From positions 1 through 64,000 of the forward strand of contig CABQIK010000002.1 of the NCBI GenBank assembly GCA_902464275.1: a stretch of 64,000 bases of DNA, read 5' to 3'. The notes under the pieces are model-generated. The model made no database searches and was not told where the DNA came from. It saw nothing but the letters and a program-made list of their open reading frames with translations. Origin of the DNA: an uncultured Alphaproteobacteria bacterium. Lineage in GTDB: Bacteria; Pseudomonadota; Alphaproteobacteria; RF32; CAG-239. Shown here piece after piece: positions 7,408 through 16,612 of the stretch. Made by a program: the position numbers and the translations under genes. Numbering within the stretch: position 1 is the first letter of the stretch; every line of letters starts with the position of its first letter.

Positions 7408-8980
7408 TATGCCCCCTTTTGTAAAAAAGTTTCAAAATTTCAGAAATATCCAGCACTTTAGTTATTTTAGCCATAATCAAAAAAGTTGCAAGCCCGAAAA
7501 TGCCGAAGACGCCCAATAAGCACAATTTTAACATGGTACCGAGCCGCAACCAGTTGCCGATAATCAGGTTAACACCAAGTTCGGCGGCATAAACCATCAG
7601 CCCCATAAAAACAGAGCAAAACGCAATTTTAAGTATTTTAACGCAAAGCTCGGGCGAAAGTTGCCAAAACCCGCGCTTTTTAAGGCCGCGCAGATATTGC
7701 GCAAGCGATACAAACGCCGCCACGGTGGTGGCAGTGGCAATACCGACATGGCCGAAAGGCCTCATCAACAGCAAGCAGGCAATTAAGTTAGTTAAAAACA
7801 CTACCGCGCTGTACTTTACCGGAGTTACCGTATCGCCGCGGGCAAAAAAGTTTGGCATTAAGGCTTTTACAAGCACATAGCACGGCAGTCCGACCGAATA
7901 TGCCCGCACCGCCATAGCGGTCATGGCGGTATCTTCTGCATTGAATTTTCCGTGTTCAAACAAAATGTTAATAACCGGAGCGGCCAAAACAATCATCATC
8001 ACCGCGGCCGGAAATGAGAGCAAGGCTCCATACTCAACCGCCTTGTTCTGCGACTGCTCGCTTCCTTTGCGGTCGCCCGCTTTTAACTGCTTGGACAGAA
8101 TCGGCAACAAAGCCACGCTGATGGCGGCGCCGACCACTCCCAAAGGAAGTTGCTGCAAGCGGTTAGCATAATACAACCATGAAATGGCACCGGTGCCGAC
8201 CAATGATACCAAAATGGTATCAACCACCATGTTTATCTGGTAAATTCCGGCACCGACCACTCCCGGAGCAATGCGCTTAAACAAGGTTTTAATTTCCGAA
8301 TCGCGCATTATTTTACCCATTGCCAAATACGGAGTTATGCGCACATTTTGTTTATGCAAAAAATAAGAAAGCCACAAAATTTCAAGGAAACCGGCAAAAG
8401 TAATGCCGACGGCAAAACCATGCGCCGGAGTTATACTGAAAGGAACAAACACAAAAGCCGCCGCAATCATGCCTAAATTTAAGATTATCGGCGCCGCGGC
8501 GGGAGCGGCAAATTTTTCAAGCGAGTTTAAAATTCCGGCCTGAAACGAAACCACGGATATAAACAACAAAAACGGAAATGTTATGCGGCATAATGAAACA
8601 GCAAGTTCGGTTTTACCGGCGTCTCCGGCAAAGCCTGGAGCCAAAACATGCACCACAGCCGGCATAAAAACCTCAAACAACAGCACAAAAACAGCCAAAA
8701 AGAACACTAAAAGCGAAATGGCGCGCGAGGCAAAATACATAGATTTTTTTTGCCCGTCAGAGACAAGCTTTTGCGAAAACAGCGGCACAAACGCACTGGT
8801 AAAAGCCCCTTCCGCAAACAAACTTCTGAACAAGTTAGGTAATTTAAACGCAACAAAAAACGCGTCAGAAACCGCGCCGGCGCCAAGCATGTTAGCGAGC
8901 ACCATATCACGCAAAAAGCCGGTAATTCGGCTGACAAAAGTAAAACCGCCAAAGGTGGCAACAGATTTAAATAAAGACAT
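7376..8980 (-). CDS. murJ: Lipid II flippase MurJ
   Basis: A 534-residue polytopic membrane protein of the MOP/MviN family. The N-terminus MSLFKSVATFGGFTFVSRITGFLRD is typical of MurJ, and about 14 hydrophobic segments follow. MurJ moves undecaprenyl-linked peptidoglycan precursor across the inner membrane. The ATG at 8980 is preferred over upstream in-frame starts because AAAGGGGCGG precedes it. The family segment FNLPNLFRSLFAEGAF is recognisable here as FKLPNLFRSLFAEGAF. It heads a minus-strand run continuing into DUF2333, nfuA, bax-like, gloB-like, kinase and infA. Confidence 0.96.
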   Translation of the reverse strand: MSLFKSVATFGGFTFVSRITGFLRDMVLANMLGAGAVSDAFFVAFKLPNLFRSLFAEGAFTSAFVPLFSQKLVSDGQKKSMYFASRAISLLVFFLAVFVLLFEVFMPAVVHVLAPGFAGDAGKTELAVSLCRITFPFLLFISVVSFQAGILNSLEKFAAPAAAPIILNLGMIAAAFVFVPFSITPAHGFAVGITFAGFLEILWLSYFLHKQNVRITPYLAMGKIMRDSEIKTLFKRIAPGVVGAGIYQINMVVDTILVSLVGTGAISWLYYANRLQQLPLGVVGAAISVALLPILSKQLKAGDRKGSEQSQNKAVEYGALLSFPAAVMMIVLAAPVINILFEHGKFNAEDTAMTAMAVRAYSVGLPCYVLVKALMPNFFARGDTVTPVKYSAVVFLTNLIACLLLMRPFGHVGIATATTVAAFVSLAQYLRGLKKRGFWQLSPELCVKILKIAFCSVFMGLMVYAAELGVNLIIGNWLRLGTMLKLCLLGVFGIFGLATFLIMAKITKVLDISEILKLFYKRGHNAKQTAMENR

Positions 8981-9087
8981 TTCCGCCCCTTTAATTATAA
9001 ACACGCTTAATGTAGCTGAAAAAGTTTGCCTTTGCACTAATTTTTTACATGACCTGTGAATTTATTAAAAAACTTGTTGAAAAATAC

Positions 9088-9117
9088 TTGACAAAACCAA
9101 AAAACTATGCTTAAGAT
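9088..9117 (+). promoter_or_regulatory. Sigma-70-type promoter of the small basic protein gene
   Basis: TTGACA at 9088-9093 and TAAGAT at 9112-9117 with an 18-bp spacer, 31 bp before the small gene's ATG. Confidence 0.65.
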
Positions 9118-9147
9118 AGACAAAACGTTCCACGAAAGGATAAAAAA

Positions 9148-9318
9148 ATGAGTAAAGCAACTATACAGGCAAAATTCCACGGAAAGCGCATTGCTCAGCC
9201 TTATTTTAAACACGGCAAACCCACCAAACAACTGTTGAGGTTGAGAGCTTCGCTTGACATGGAAAAGTCTGAAAATAACAATACCGCTGTTCAGATGAAA
9301 GAGCAGCAAACTCGTTAA
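9148..9318 (+). CDS. Small basic 56-residue protein
   Basis: The ORF begins MSKATIQAKFHGKRIAQPYF and ends VQMKEQQTR. It is rich in Lys/Arg in the first 35 residues and polar afterwards. Support for a real gene: a consensus promoter at 9088, the Shine-Dalgarno GAAAGGA 8 nt before ATG, and an intrinsic terminator about 30 bp after the stop. I do not recognise the family. A nucleic-acid-binding or ribosome-associated role would fit the charge but is only a guess. Confidence 0.65.
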   Translation: MSKATIQAKFHGKRIAQPYFKHGKPTKQLLRLRASLDMEKSENNNTAVQMKEQQTR

Positions 9319-9348
9319 TCCCTAAAAAAATGTGTTTTATAATATCAG

Positions 9349-9375
9349 AAAAACTGCCGTACAGGCAGTTTTTTT
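9349..9375. terminator. Bidirectional terminator between the small gene and rlmH
   Basis: AAAAACTGCC-GTACA-GGCAGTTTTTTT forms a stem with A and T runs on either side, serving both convergent genes. Confidence 0.8.
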
Positions 9376-9380
9376 GTGGC

Positions 9381-9821
9381 TTATTCACGGTGATAAGGAT
9401 GGCCGCTGATAATGGTTTGCATACGATATATCTGTTCGGTTAAAACCGCGCGCATTAACATGTGAGGCAAAGTCAGTTTACCGAATGAAAGCACCATATC
9501 GGCACGCTTGCGGGTTGTTTCAAGATGTCCGTCGGCGCCGCCGATTAAAAAGCAAATATCGGAACAACCAGCCGACATCCAGTTTTCAACCTTGCGGGCA
9601 AGCTCCGTGCTTTTAATATTTTCGCCGCGTTCATCTAACACCACTGCTTTAGCCCCGTGCGGAATTGAAGATGTTAAAAACTCCGCCTCATCCGCTTGGT
9701 TGGAATTGTCTTTTTCTTTAATGATAATATCCCATGAAGAGCGTTTAACGTATTCGGCAATCAGCATAGCTTCAGGCGAATTTTTTTTGCATTTTCCGAT
9801 GGCTAAAATATGAACTTTCAT
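9381..9821 (-). CDS. rlmH: 23S rRNA pseudouridine-1915 N3-methyltransferase RlmH
   Basis: A 146-residue SPOUT methyltransferase. The SAM-binding knot is visible in VLDERGENIKS, FLIGGADG and the C-terminal LTLPHMLMRAVLTEQIYR...GHPYHRE. RlmH methylates pseudouridine 1915 in helix 69 of 23S rRNA in assembled ribosomes. In many relatives it sits next to rsfS; here rsfS is about 38 kb away. It starts with ATG at 9821 with GGGAGAAACAG upstream. Confidence 0.95.
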   Translation of the reverse strand: MKVHILAIGKCKKNSPEAMLIAEYVKRSSWDIIIKEKDNSNQADEAEFLTSSIPHGAKAVVLDERGENIKSTELARKVENWMSAGCSDICFLIGGADGHLETTRKRADMVLSFGKLTLPHMLMRAVLTEQIYRMQTIISGHPYHRE

Positions 9822-9955
9822 CTGTTTCTCCCTTAAAAACGCTTTAATGTAACATTTTTGTTTTGCTCTGACAAGCGCTTAATTCAGATATTGCAATACC
9901 GCGGGTTTTATGTTATGATAATAACAGTTGATGCAAAGTACCAAACGAGATTGCC

Positions 9956-11380
9956 ATGTCTAAAGAATCTTTGAAAAAATTTTTACGAGCCAAAAGCACA
10001 TCCTTATCGGTGGTTTTGGTTATGGCAACCGCGGCCAATGCCTCTGCTCAAGTTTCAAAAGAGCAAAAGCAAGAAATAAAAAACAATATAGAATCTTTTA
10101 TAAAGGGCGAAAAGAAAGAAGTTGTTATTCCGATTGATGAAAACCGGCGCTTTATGTATTTGCAAGGCGGCAAAGGCAACAACGAATGCTACGTGATTGC
10201 CGATGATAAAACGCTCGGAAGCAACGGCGTTATCTCGTATGATGAACGAAGCACCAAAGAAGCCCAAAAAGAATATAAAGATTTTCAGAAAGAAGCTTTT
10301 AAAAACGCCCCCGAAAATGAAACAAAAATCATTACTCCCCAAGATTTTATTGATGATTATAACCAAAACAACGGGCATATCACGGCGGGAGCTTATTCTG
10401 CCGACAATAAAAACATTACCGAGATTGTTTATACCGGAACGGCGGAAGAAATTGAAAACGCCGTTAAAAATTTGAACACCAATACGGACAATTCATTATC
10501 CGCGCAACAAATTGCCGAAAAGTACCAAACCAAACTGGTTAACAAAGCCCCGCGCGAGGTTGCCGCCGTTGCGGCGCATGAAAATCAGCACCTTATAAAT
10601 GACAAAAACAATACTTATGCTCCCGGATTAAACGCCGCCGAATACGGAAAATTAAATTGTTGGGACGAATGTTCCGCTAATATGGCCAGTCTGATTTTGG
10701 CCAATCATAACTATAAAAACGCGTTAGAATCCGGAATGCCGCAAGAAGAAGCTTTAAAAGAATTTGACGTTTGCGGCAAAAGATATGATTTTTATAAAGA
10801 TGCCGTTGCCAACGGGCTTAATCCGGACAGCAAAGAAGCTAAAAAATTGATGGCGCAAGGCACCGTTAAAATGTGGCAGGAAAATCATCAGCAGAATTAT
10901 GAACAGCAAATTGCGCAACACATCAACAGCGCTAAAGATACAAATACCGCCGGTTTAATTATCGGCAATGAAAAAGATTACAGAGCACGCGTTAACAAAA
11001 TGTTTGATTCTTTTGACGATAACCCCAAGTTAAAAGAGCTGGGGATTAAGGCCGGAAAATTTTCAGAGTATATTCAGGATACGGAAATTCAGCTTTCAGA
11101 AAAAAGTATGCAAACGGCCAATGAGGTTACCAAGGCCAATACCGGATTCAGCTTGGAAGAAGGCAAACAAATCAGCGACGCGTTACCCGGCAGTCAGAAA
11201 AAAGGCCAAAAGACAGTTGCCAAAATTTTATCTGACCCTAACAAACTGCTCTCGCTCAGCGGACGAATTGATAACGCGGCTAAAACACAGGCGCAGAGCG
11301 AAAGCGCTGATTTAACTAAAACGCAACAAGCCAATAATTTTACGGGCGGCTTATTTAAGCGGCAACAAAACAACCGATAA
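9956..11380 (+). CDS. Exported protein with HExxH motif, putative zinc metallopeptidase
   Basis: A 474-residue protein with an N-terminal signal peptide (cleavage probably after ASA, residue 31). A central region carries AAHENQHLIND: HENQH at residues 208-212 fits the HExxH zincin motif, and CWDECSANMA about 25 residues later supplies a Glu that could be the third zinc ligand. The C-terminal third is hydrophilic, Gln/Lys/Asn-rich and probably helical or coiled. I do not recognise the family. The alternating basic and acidic, Asn/Gln-rich character resembles secreted proteins of host-associated bacteria, but that is inference. It is flanked by rlmH (divergent) and a possible pilin remnant. Confidence 0.7.
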   Translation: MSKESLKKFLRAKSTSLSVVLVMATAANASAQVSKEQKQEIKNNIESFIKGEKKEVVIPIDENRRFMYLQGGKGNNECYVIADDKTLGSNGVISYDERSTKEAQKEYKDFQKEAFKNAPENETKIITPQDFIDDYNQNNGHITAGAYSADNKNITEIVYTGTAEEIENAVKNLNTNTDNSLSAQQIAEKYQTKLVNKAPREVAAVAAHENQHLINDKNNTYAPGLNAAEYGKLNCWDECSANMASLILANHNYKNALESGMPQEEALKEFDVCGKRYDFYKDAVANGLNPDSKEAKKLMAQGTVKMWQENHQQNYEQQIAQHINSAKDTNTAGLIIGNEKDYRARVNKMFDSFDDNPKLKELGIKAGKFSEYIQDTEIQLSEKSMQTANEVTKANTGFSLEEGKQISDALPGSQKKGQKTVAKILSDPNKLLSLSGRIDNAAKTQAQSESADLTKTQQANNFTGGLFKRQQNNR

Positions 11381-11404
11381 ATTTTTCTTCAAACACTTGT
11401 TACC

Positions 11405-11605
11405 ATGCAGCCATGGAGTGAACACATAGGTTCATGGTATGTAATGCGGACGGGTGATGGTATGCAGGATAATTACGTCGGCTATCCTAAAAAACTAAAC
11501 ACCGTAAGCATAAATGACTTTCAGTATGTATGTTCAAAGTCATGCAATGCGGATTATGACTATTGCACCATAAATTTCTGGTTTTATTTTAATAAAATTG
11601 ATTAG
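11405..11605 (+). pseudogene. Possible C-terminal remnant of a pilin cassette
   Basis: This 66-residue reading frame lacks the GRSMVEM helix and any pilin upstream block. It ends with LNTVSINDFQYVCSKSC...DYCTINFWF, which resembles the end of the pilin family (for example LTLDKIAGLCHICNEQTC in copy 6). It could be all that is left of a twelfth cassette after deletion. The resemblance is short and could be chance. Confidence 0.35.
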
Positions 11606-11615
11606 ATTAAAAAAG

Positions 11616-11653
11616 AAAAAAGAGGAGTTCTTTTATGAAACATCCTCTTTTTA
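11616..11653. terminator. Bidirectional hairpin terminator
   Basis: AAAAAGAGGA (about 11617-11626) pairs with TCCTCTTTTT (11643-11652), with A and T runs on the two sides. It lies between the pilin remnant and the minus-strand gene at 11674. Confidence 0.6.
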
Positions 11654-11673
11654 CTTTGCATCAAGCCGCCGGT

Positions 11674-12243
11674 TTATACCAAACCACAGTGGCGGCGGAT
11701 AACGTTAATTCTTTCAGACCCCTTTGGCGAGAAGTAGTCGGCAAGGTCAGTGAATTTCACATTGCCCAGGTACCTCAATGGGTAATACTTCTCTTTCGGG
11801 TTGTGGAGAACTTTGCCGGTAACCTCTTCCAGATGATCAACCAGATCAATCACGAACGGTCTGTCAAGCAAGGTGCTCTCTATACCGGAAGTACGCAACT
11901 CTGAAACTTTGGCGCCGGAAGCCTGAGAGAAGTAGTCCAGAATATCGTCCGGCTGATAGTCGCCGGCGAGGTCAAACAACCACTGGCGAATCGTAGGACG
12001 CGGAAACAGCAGTCTTCTGGTTTGTTCCAACTTGTACCGACGACCGATAACATCTTTGAAATGGGCGACAAGCTCAGGATTCAGAAGCGTCAGCGGCGTG
12101 TCTAAAACCGCTAAACGGTACTGTTCAACATTGCCTTCAGAGAATAAGCGCTCATACATATCCTTAAAGGCTCCATCCTTCATCCGCAGTTTTCTGCAGA
12201 TATAGCTCTCAGAGAGAACTACATTCATTTCTTGTTTATTCAT
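11674..12243 (-). CDS. Uncharacterised 189-residue protein
   Basis: I do not recognise the family. It is predicted to be soluble and mostly helical, without signal or membrane segments. Visible features are an N-terminal basic helix (SYICRKLRMKDGAFKDMYERL), PRPTIRQWLFDLAGDYQPDDILDYFSQ, and a C-terminal stretch LADYFSPKGSERINVIRR. It starts at 12243 with a perfect 8-bp inverted repeat (12263-12279) 20 bp upstream, so it may be controlled by a dimeric repressor. Codon use looks more GC-rich and mixed than the neighbours, and it stands apart from the rsmA operon, which hints at separate acquisition. Confidence 0.6.
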   Translation of the reverse strand: MNKQEMNVVLSESYICRKLRMKDGAFKDMYERLFSEGNVEQYRLAVLDTPLTLLNPELVAHFKDVIGRRYKLEQTRRLLFPRPTIRQWLFDLAGDYQPDDILDYFSQASGAKVSELRTSGIESTLLDRPFVIDLVDHLEEVTGKVLHNPKEKYYPLRYLGNVKFTDLADYFSPKGSERINVIRRHCGLV

Positions 12244-12262
12244 AATTAAAAAAAAATTTGGT

Positions 12263-12279
12263 TTAGGTTATTAACCTAA
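12263..12279. promoter_or_regulatory. Perfect inverted repeat upstream of the 189-residue gene, candidate operator
   Basis: TTAGGTTA-T-TAACCTAA is a perfect palindrome 20 bp before the start of the gene at 12243. Its half site also appears near 28420 (before galU) and 49792 (before the lipoprotein gene). Confidence 0.4.
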
Positions 12280-12321
12280 CACAGCCGCGAGCAGTAATCA
12301 AGTTATTTTTTTGACAAAATG

Positions 12322-13152
12322 TTATAAATTTTGCGCTATGAGCAGATATTGTTCGGGAGTGATATTTTCAGCCCGCGCGGTTAATTCCACCCCGGCAGCG
12401 CGGCAGGCATTTTCAATACCGACAACTGACTTTAAGCTTTGGCGCACCATTTTTCGGCGCTGCCCGAAAGCGGCGGCAGTCAGCGTTTCAACCTTATTTA
12501 GCAATTCAGCCGATGGAATTGCGGCAAGCGGACGAAACAACAGCACGCTTGACCAAATTTTGGGCGCCGGAACAAAGCATTCCGGATTTAAATCAAGCAA
12601 CTTGCTGATACGGCAAATAAGCTGCGCCAAAACGGAAATGCGACCATAACTTTTGGTGCCGGTATCTGCCATAATCCGCTCCGCAACTTCTTTTTGAAAC
12701 ATTAAAGTTAAGGCTTCATAAGCCCGCATATTTTTAAGCCATCCGGTCAATAACGGCACGGAAATATTATACGGCAAATTGCTGATAACCTGCCGCGGCG
12801 CCTGCTCCATAGCGGCAAAGTTTAAGGTTAAGGCATCGGCGTTTATAATTTCAAGCGGAACTTTAAGCGAATCGCGCAAGTCTTCCATAATTTTAATACA
12901 GCGCTCGTCCATTTCCACCACGGTTAATTTTAAGGGGTTATTGCTCAAAATTGCGCGGGTTAACCCTCCCGGGCCGGGACCGACTTCAAACACATAGCGG
13001 GAGCTAAAATCTTTTAAGCCCTGTTTTTCAAGCGAAAGGCGGATAATTTTATCGGTAATGTTGGCATTAAGCAAAAAATTTTGTCCTAATGATTTTTTAG
13101 CCATTAAGCCGTACTGCTCAACCGTTTCCTTTAATGAAAGCGCAAATTCCAT
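12322..13152 (-). CDS. rsmA: 16S rRNA (adenine1518/1519-N6)-dimethyltransferase RsmA (KsgA)
   Basis: A 276-residue Rossmann-fold methyltransferase. SAM motif I is VFEVGPGPGGLTRAIL, motif II VVEMDERC and the catalytic motif NLPYNIS. The N-terminal KKSLGQNFLLNANITDKI is diagnostic for KsgA/Dim1. It dimethylates two adjacent adenines in helix 45 of 16S rRNA late in 30S assembly. It is the last gene of the lptF-lptD-surA-rsmA run; pdxA, often between surA and rsmA in Proteobacteria, is not here. Confidence 0.97.
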   Translation of the reverse strand: MEFALSLKETVEQYGLMAKKSLGQNFLLNANITDKIIRLSLEKQGLKDFSSRYVFEVGPGPGGLTRAILSNNPLKLTVVEMDERCIKIMEDLRDSLKVPLEIINADALTLNFAAMEQAPRQVISNLPYNISVPLLTGWLKNMRAYEALTLMFQKEVAERIMADTGTKSYGRISVLAQLICRISKLLDLNPECFVPAPKIWSSVLLFRPLAAIPSAELLNKVETLTAAAFGQRRKMVRQSLKSVVGIENACRAAGVELTARAENITPEQYLLIAQNL

Positions 13153-13170
13153 AACCGTCTCGCTTTTAGT

Positions 13171-14316
13171 TTAATCTTTGCGGTTAATAATAGCGCGGTT
13201 GCGCAAATCACGCAGATATTTAGTGGCAACTTCATCAGTCTTTTTATTTTCAAGCATGGCTTTTACTTCTGCTTCAGTTACCTCCGGCACTTTGTCAATC
13301 CCGGGGCGATAAACTTTTTCAAGGCGCAAGATATAATAATCTGTACCAAGTAAAATCGGGGCTGAAATATTACCCTCTTTCATTTTTAACAGCGCTTTTT
13401 CCAAGGGTTCCGCCAACTGCCCTTTGTTAACCCAACCAAGTCTGCCGCCGTTCGGAGCGCTCGGGCTTTGCGAAAACTGCATAGCATACAGCTCAAACCG
13501 CGGGTCATGGCGCAAGTTTTCAACCAAATCAGAAATATGCGCCGCCTGCTTTTGCGGAATAACAATTTCAGAGACCATAAACTTTTGGATTTTTATGTCT
13601 TTGGCAACCGCTTCCATGGCGCTGTTAATTTCAGAATGCGAAATATTAACTTCTTGCGCCGCTTTACGCTGAACCAAGCGCGTCCATGCCATTTCTGCCT
13701 TCATCTGCGAGCGGAAAACACTCTCTTTAACCTCAGCCTGAGCCAACATTGCTTTAAGTTTGGCAACTGAAACGTTGTTGGCTTTGGCAAAATTTTCCAT
13801 GCCTTTATCCAAATCGGCTTCCGTAATTTTAACGCCGTTTTTTTCCGCCTCTTGCAGTTTAATTTTTTCATCCACCGCCGACTGCAGTACTTTGCCGATT
13901 ATCATATCTTTGGTTTGATTATTAACCGGAATTTGCGTGGTGGCAACAAAGGCATTTACCCTATCCTGCATATCGCGACTGGTAATAATTTCGCCATTGA
14001 CTTCCGCAAAAATTTTTAAGCCGTTGCCAAACAAATTAACCGGTCGCAAGGCTTTGCGGCGTTCTTCTTCCATTTGGCGCATTTGCTCCTCGCGGCGAGC
14101 CTCTTCCTCTTGGCGCATGTGCTCTTCATAAGCTTGTCGGCGTCTGATTTCTTCTTCACGGCGCGCCATAGCCTCTTGCGGATTTTGCGCCCTGAACATC
14201 ACCGACGAGCCCTGCGCGCTGCGCGCCGCCGCGTCCATAGCCTCAATATCCGCCTGCTCTGCCATAGCGTTAAAGCTAAATAAAACCGCCGCCGAAACAA
14301 TTAGCAATCGCAACAT
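13171..14316 (-). CDS. surA: SurA-like periplasmic peptidyl-prolyl isomerase/chaperone
   Basis: About 381 residues starting MLRLLIVSAAVLFSFNAMA, a signal peptide; this ATG at 14316 has AAGGAGAAAA upstream and avoids overlap with lptD. After the signal comes a Glu/Arg-rich coiled segment (about 40-85, repeated EEEARREEQ-like), then a SurA N-terminal domain (IFAEVNGEIITSRDMQDRVNAF) and one parvulin domain (about 255-355, FAMQFSQSPSAPNGGRLGWV-like). SurA escorts outer-membrane proteins, including LptD, through the periplasm, which matches the neighbour. The EERR-rich insertion is unusual for SurA. Confidence 0.88.
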   Translation of the reverse strand: MLRLLIVSAAVLFSFNAMAEQADIEAMDAAARSAQGSSVMFRAQNPQEAMARREEEIRRRQAYEEHMRQEEEARREEQMRQMEEERRKALRPVNLFGNGLKIFAEVNGEIITSRDMQDRVNAFVATTQIPVNNQTKDMIIGKVLQSAVDEKIKLQEAEKNGVKITEADLDKGMENFAKANNVSVAKLKAMLAQAEVKESVFRSQMKAEMAWTRLVQRKAAQEVNISHSEINSAMEAVAKDIKIQKFMVSEIVIPQKQAAHISDLVENLRHDPRFELYAMQFSQSPSAPNGGRLGWVNKGQLAEPLEKALLKMKEGNISAPILLGTDYYILRLEKVYRPGIDKVPEVTEAEVKAMLENKKTDEVATKYLRDLRNRAIINRKD

Positions 14317-14332
14317 AAATTTTCTCCTTATA

Positions 14333-16612
14333 CTAGGCGCCCAAGCCGCCCAAAGTTTTAAGATAAAAAGTAAAATTAAATTCATAACCGTCATCTAATT
14401 CAGGGTTGTTTGAATTAGAGCGTTTAACCGTGGTTATAAACATAAAGCACTCGTCCTCATAAATCAAGTTGCCGCCATGTTCCAACGAACCGCGGCGACT
14501 GTCAGCTAAATCTTGACGATTGTATACGCTCACCGACCAGTCACGCGTTAAAGCCGCCTTTACGGAAGTATACAGTTCTTTACGTTCTTTAAAGTACTCT
14601 GATGAATTTTGATTTTCCTGCAGGTAAATATATGAGGCGTATAAGCTCAGCATACTGTTGCCGAGCCGCGCACCCAACTCGCTGTACTGAATTTTTAGGT
14701 CGTCTTTATCTAGGCGGAAACGATAGTCCAAGTCTAAATATTGCGACGGCGCGGCATAAATGCGTCCGACATAATCGGTAAAATGCCCCTCGTTATCAAT
14801 ATTGCCTGTAAAACTGCTATGATCACTGAACTGATAGCTTTGCGCAATAAAGGCGGAGGTGCGCCCCATAATATTTCCGTACGAGCTCCAGTTAAAACCG
14901 TAACTGACGCGGCTGCCGGTATCGTTGCGGTCATAACCGGAATAACGGTCTAAACTTAAAATGTTGGTATCGTCAAGCTCAACGTCTTCACTGTCTTCAT
15001 TAGGAATTTTATCGGGCATATTACCGCCATTAGGCGCCAACACACCAACAACAATCGGCTCTAAAATTTGGCGGGTGTTTTCAGTTGCCTTTACAAACGG
15101 AAGCCGCCACTCAACCCCGACCTGCGGGAATGTGCGGATTACTTCGCCGCTATAGGCATTATCACGGCTTGCAGCCTGATATTTATCAACATAGTACAAA
15201 TCTGATTTTAACGATGCCTGAATCTTATAGCGCTCGCCGAAAGAGCTTGTCCACGGCAGCACCCACGCGTTAATCATAGATAAGCGCTGAGTTTGAGTAT
15301 CTTCTTCATGATAAACTGAAGCCATGCTAAAATTATTTTTCCAGTATGCTCCCAACGAGTTTACATCACTGATATTTTCATAATCGGCAACCGGAGCCAC
15401 AAACGGGCGATTATACTTGCGGCGCTCATACTCATCATTATTGCTGCGACGCAAATCATAACTGATTAACTTGTAATAATAAGCTTCAATCGCGGCGTAA
15501 TCACGATTGTTAAAATATTGCAAGCGAGCATTAGACATTAACCACGCGTCATCATCGTGCTCCAAATCAAGCTCTTTTAAATAAAGCGTATCTGACGTGT
15601 AATTCAAGTTAGTATCGGCAACCCAATAATCATTAATTTCGTAGCGACCATAAGCAAATAGGTTGCCGCGGTTTTCAGGACGCGCATCATTATTATCGCG
15701 CAAATAACTGCCCGACATATCAACGTAACCTTTATTAAAATATTGCCGGTATTGACCGCCCCAAACCACATCTTTATCGGTGGTAAAAATCGGGGAAAAC
15801 AAAACATCGGTATGCGGATTGATGTCCCAAAAATAATTTACCTGCAAAGTTCCGCCCAAATAATTGCTACTGCCGATGTTAGGTACTAAAAAACCGGAAC
15901 GCCGCTTTACCGTAGGGTCAGGATGTGAAAAGAACGGAGTGTAAAATACCGGAACGCCCTTAAACTCAAGCAACGCATCATTATAGTTAATATCTTTAGA
16001 CTCGGCATCATGGGTAACTTTGCGAGCCTTAATCTGCCAAAGCGGATTTTCAGAACCCTCACAAAAATCACACGGCGTATACACGGCTTTGCGCATTACC
16101 TTATTATTATTTTCTTTTTTATGAAAGTGCTCTGCCCATAATTTACTCTCGTCTTGCAAAACGGCTTTAATTTTGTTCATTTCGGCGCGAGTCATTTTGT
16201 TGGAAAGCTCAACATTATCGGCATAAACCACATTGCCGTTTTGCTCTTCAAGCCGAACATTACCCACCGCTTGCAGGCTGTCGGTTGACTGCCGGTAAAT
16301 AAGCTTGTCGGCATAAAGAGTTAAGCCCTCGCGCTTGACCACCACATCGCCGATAGCCTGCACCACTTTGTTTTTGTCATCATTAATCAGTTCATCGGCG
16401 TTAAAATAAATATTGGGCTCTTCATCAGATTTTTGCGGAGCCAAATCAGTCAAATTTAACGGTTCGGTTTTAACAAACGGTTTAACGCTTGCTTTTTTAA
16501 GAACTTCGCCTGCTACCGGCGTTTTTTCGTCATTATCGGCAACGGAAGCAGCCGCGTTAAACGCGGCGCAACATAAACAGAGCAAAAATATTTTTTTAAC
16601 AGAACTTTTCAT
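14333..16612 (-). CDS. lptD: LPS assembly protein LptD
   Basis: A 759-residue outer-membrane protein. Signal peptide (1-23), then an OstA/LptA-like jellyroll (about 65-165; NADELINDDKNKVVQAIGDVVVKR, ADKLIYRQSTDSLQAVGNVRL), then the LptD beta-barrel (about 210-759). LptD with LptE inserts lipopolysaccharide into the outer leaflet. Cys pairs in the N-terminal part (CDFC) may form a disulfide. Its start codon shares one base with the lptF stop (TAATG), implying coupled translation. Aromatic and Asn-rich strands through the C-terminal half support a barrel. Confidence 0.93.
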   Translation of the reverse strand: MKSSVKKIFLLCLCCAAFNAAASVADNDEKTPVAGEVLKKASVKPFVKTEPLNLTDLAPQKSDEEPNIYFNADELINDDKNKVVQAIGDVVVKREGLTLYADKLIYRQSTDSLQAVGNVRLEEQNGNVVYADNVELSNKMTRAEMNKIKAVLQDESKLWAEHFHKKENNNKVMRKAVYTPCDFCEGSENPLWQIKARKVTHDAESKDINYNDALLEFKGVPVFYTPFFSHPDPTVKRRSGFLVPNIGSSNYLGGTLQVNYFWDINPHTDVLFSPIFTTDKDVVWGGQYRQYFNKGYVDMSGSYLRDNNDARPENRGNLFAYGRYEINDYWVADTNLNYTSDTLYLKELDLEHDDDAWLMSNARLQYFNNRDYAAIEAYYYKLISYDLRRSNNDEYERRKYNRPFVAPVADYENISDVNSLGAYWKNNFSMASVYHEEDTQTQRLSMINAWVLPWTSSFGERYKIQASLKSDLYYVDKYQAASRDNAYSGEVIRTFPQVGVEWRLPFVKATENTRQILEPIVVGVLAPNGGNMPDKIPNEDSEDVELDDTNILSLDRYSGYDRNDTGSRVSYGFNWSSYGNIMGRTSAFIAQSYQFSDHSSFTGNIDNEGHFTDYVGRIYAAPSQYLDLDYRFRLDKDDLKIQYSELGARLGNSMLSLYASYIYLQENQNSSEYFKERKELYTSVKAALTRDWSVSVYNRQDLADSRRGSLEHGGNLIYEDECFMFITTVKRSNSNNPELDDGYEFNFTFYLKTLGGLGA

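Noticed and set aside
11635..11904. Plus-strand frame beginning inside a terminator hairpin
   Set aside because: It overlaps the 189-residue minus-strand gene over most of its length, and its start lies in the loop of the hairpin.
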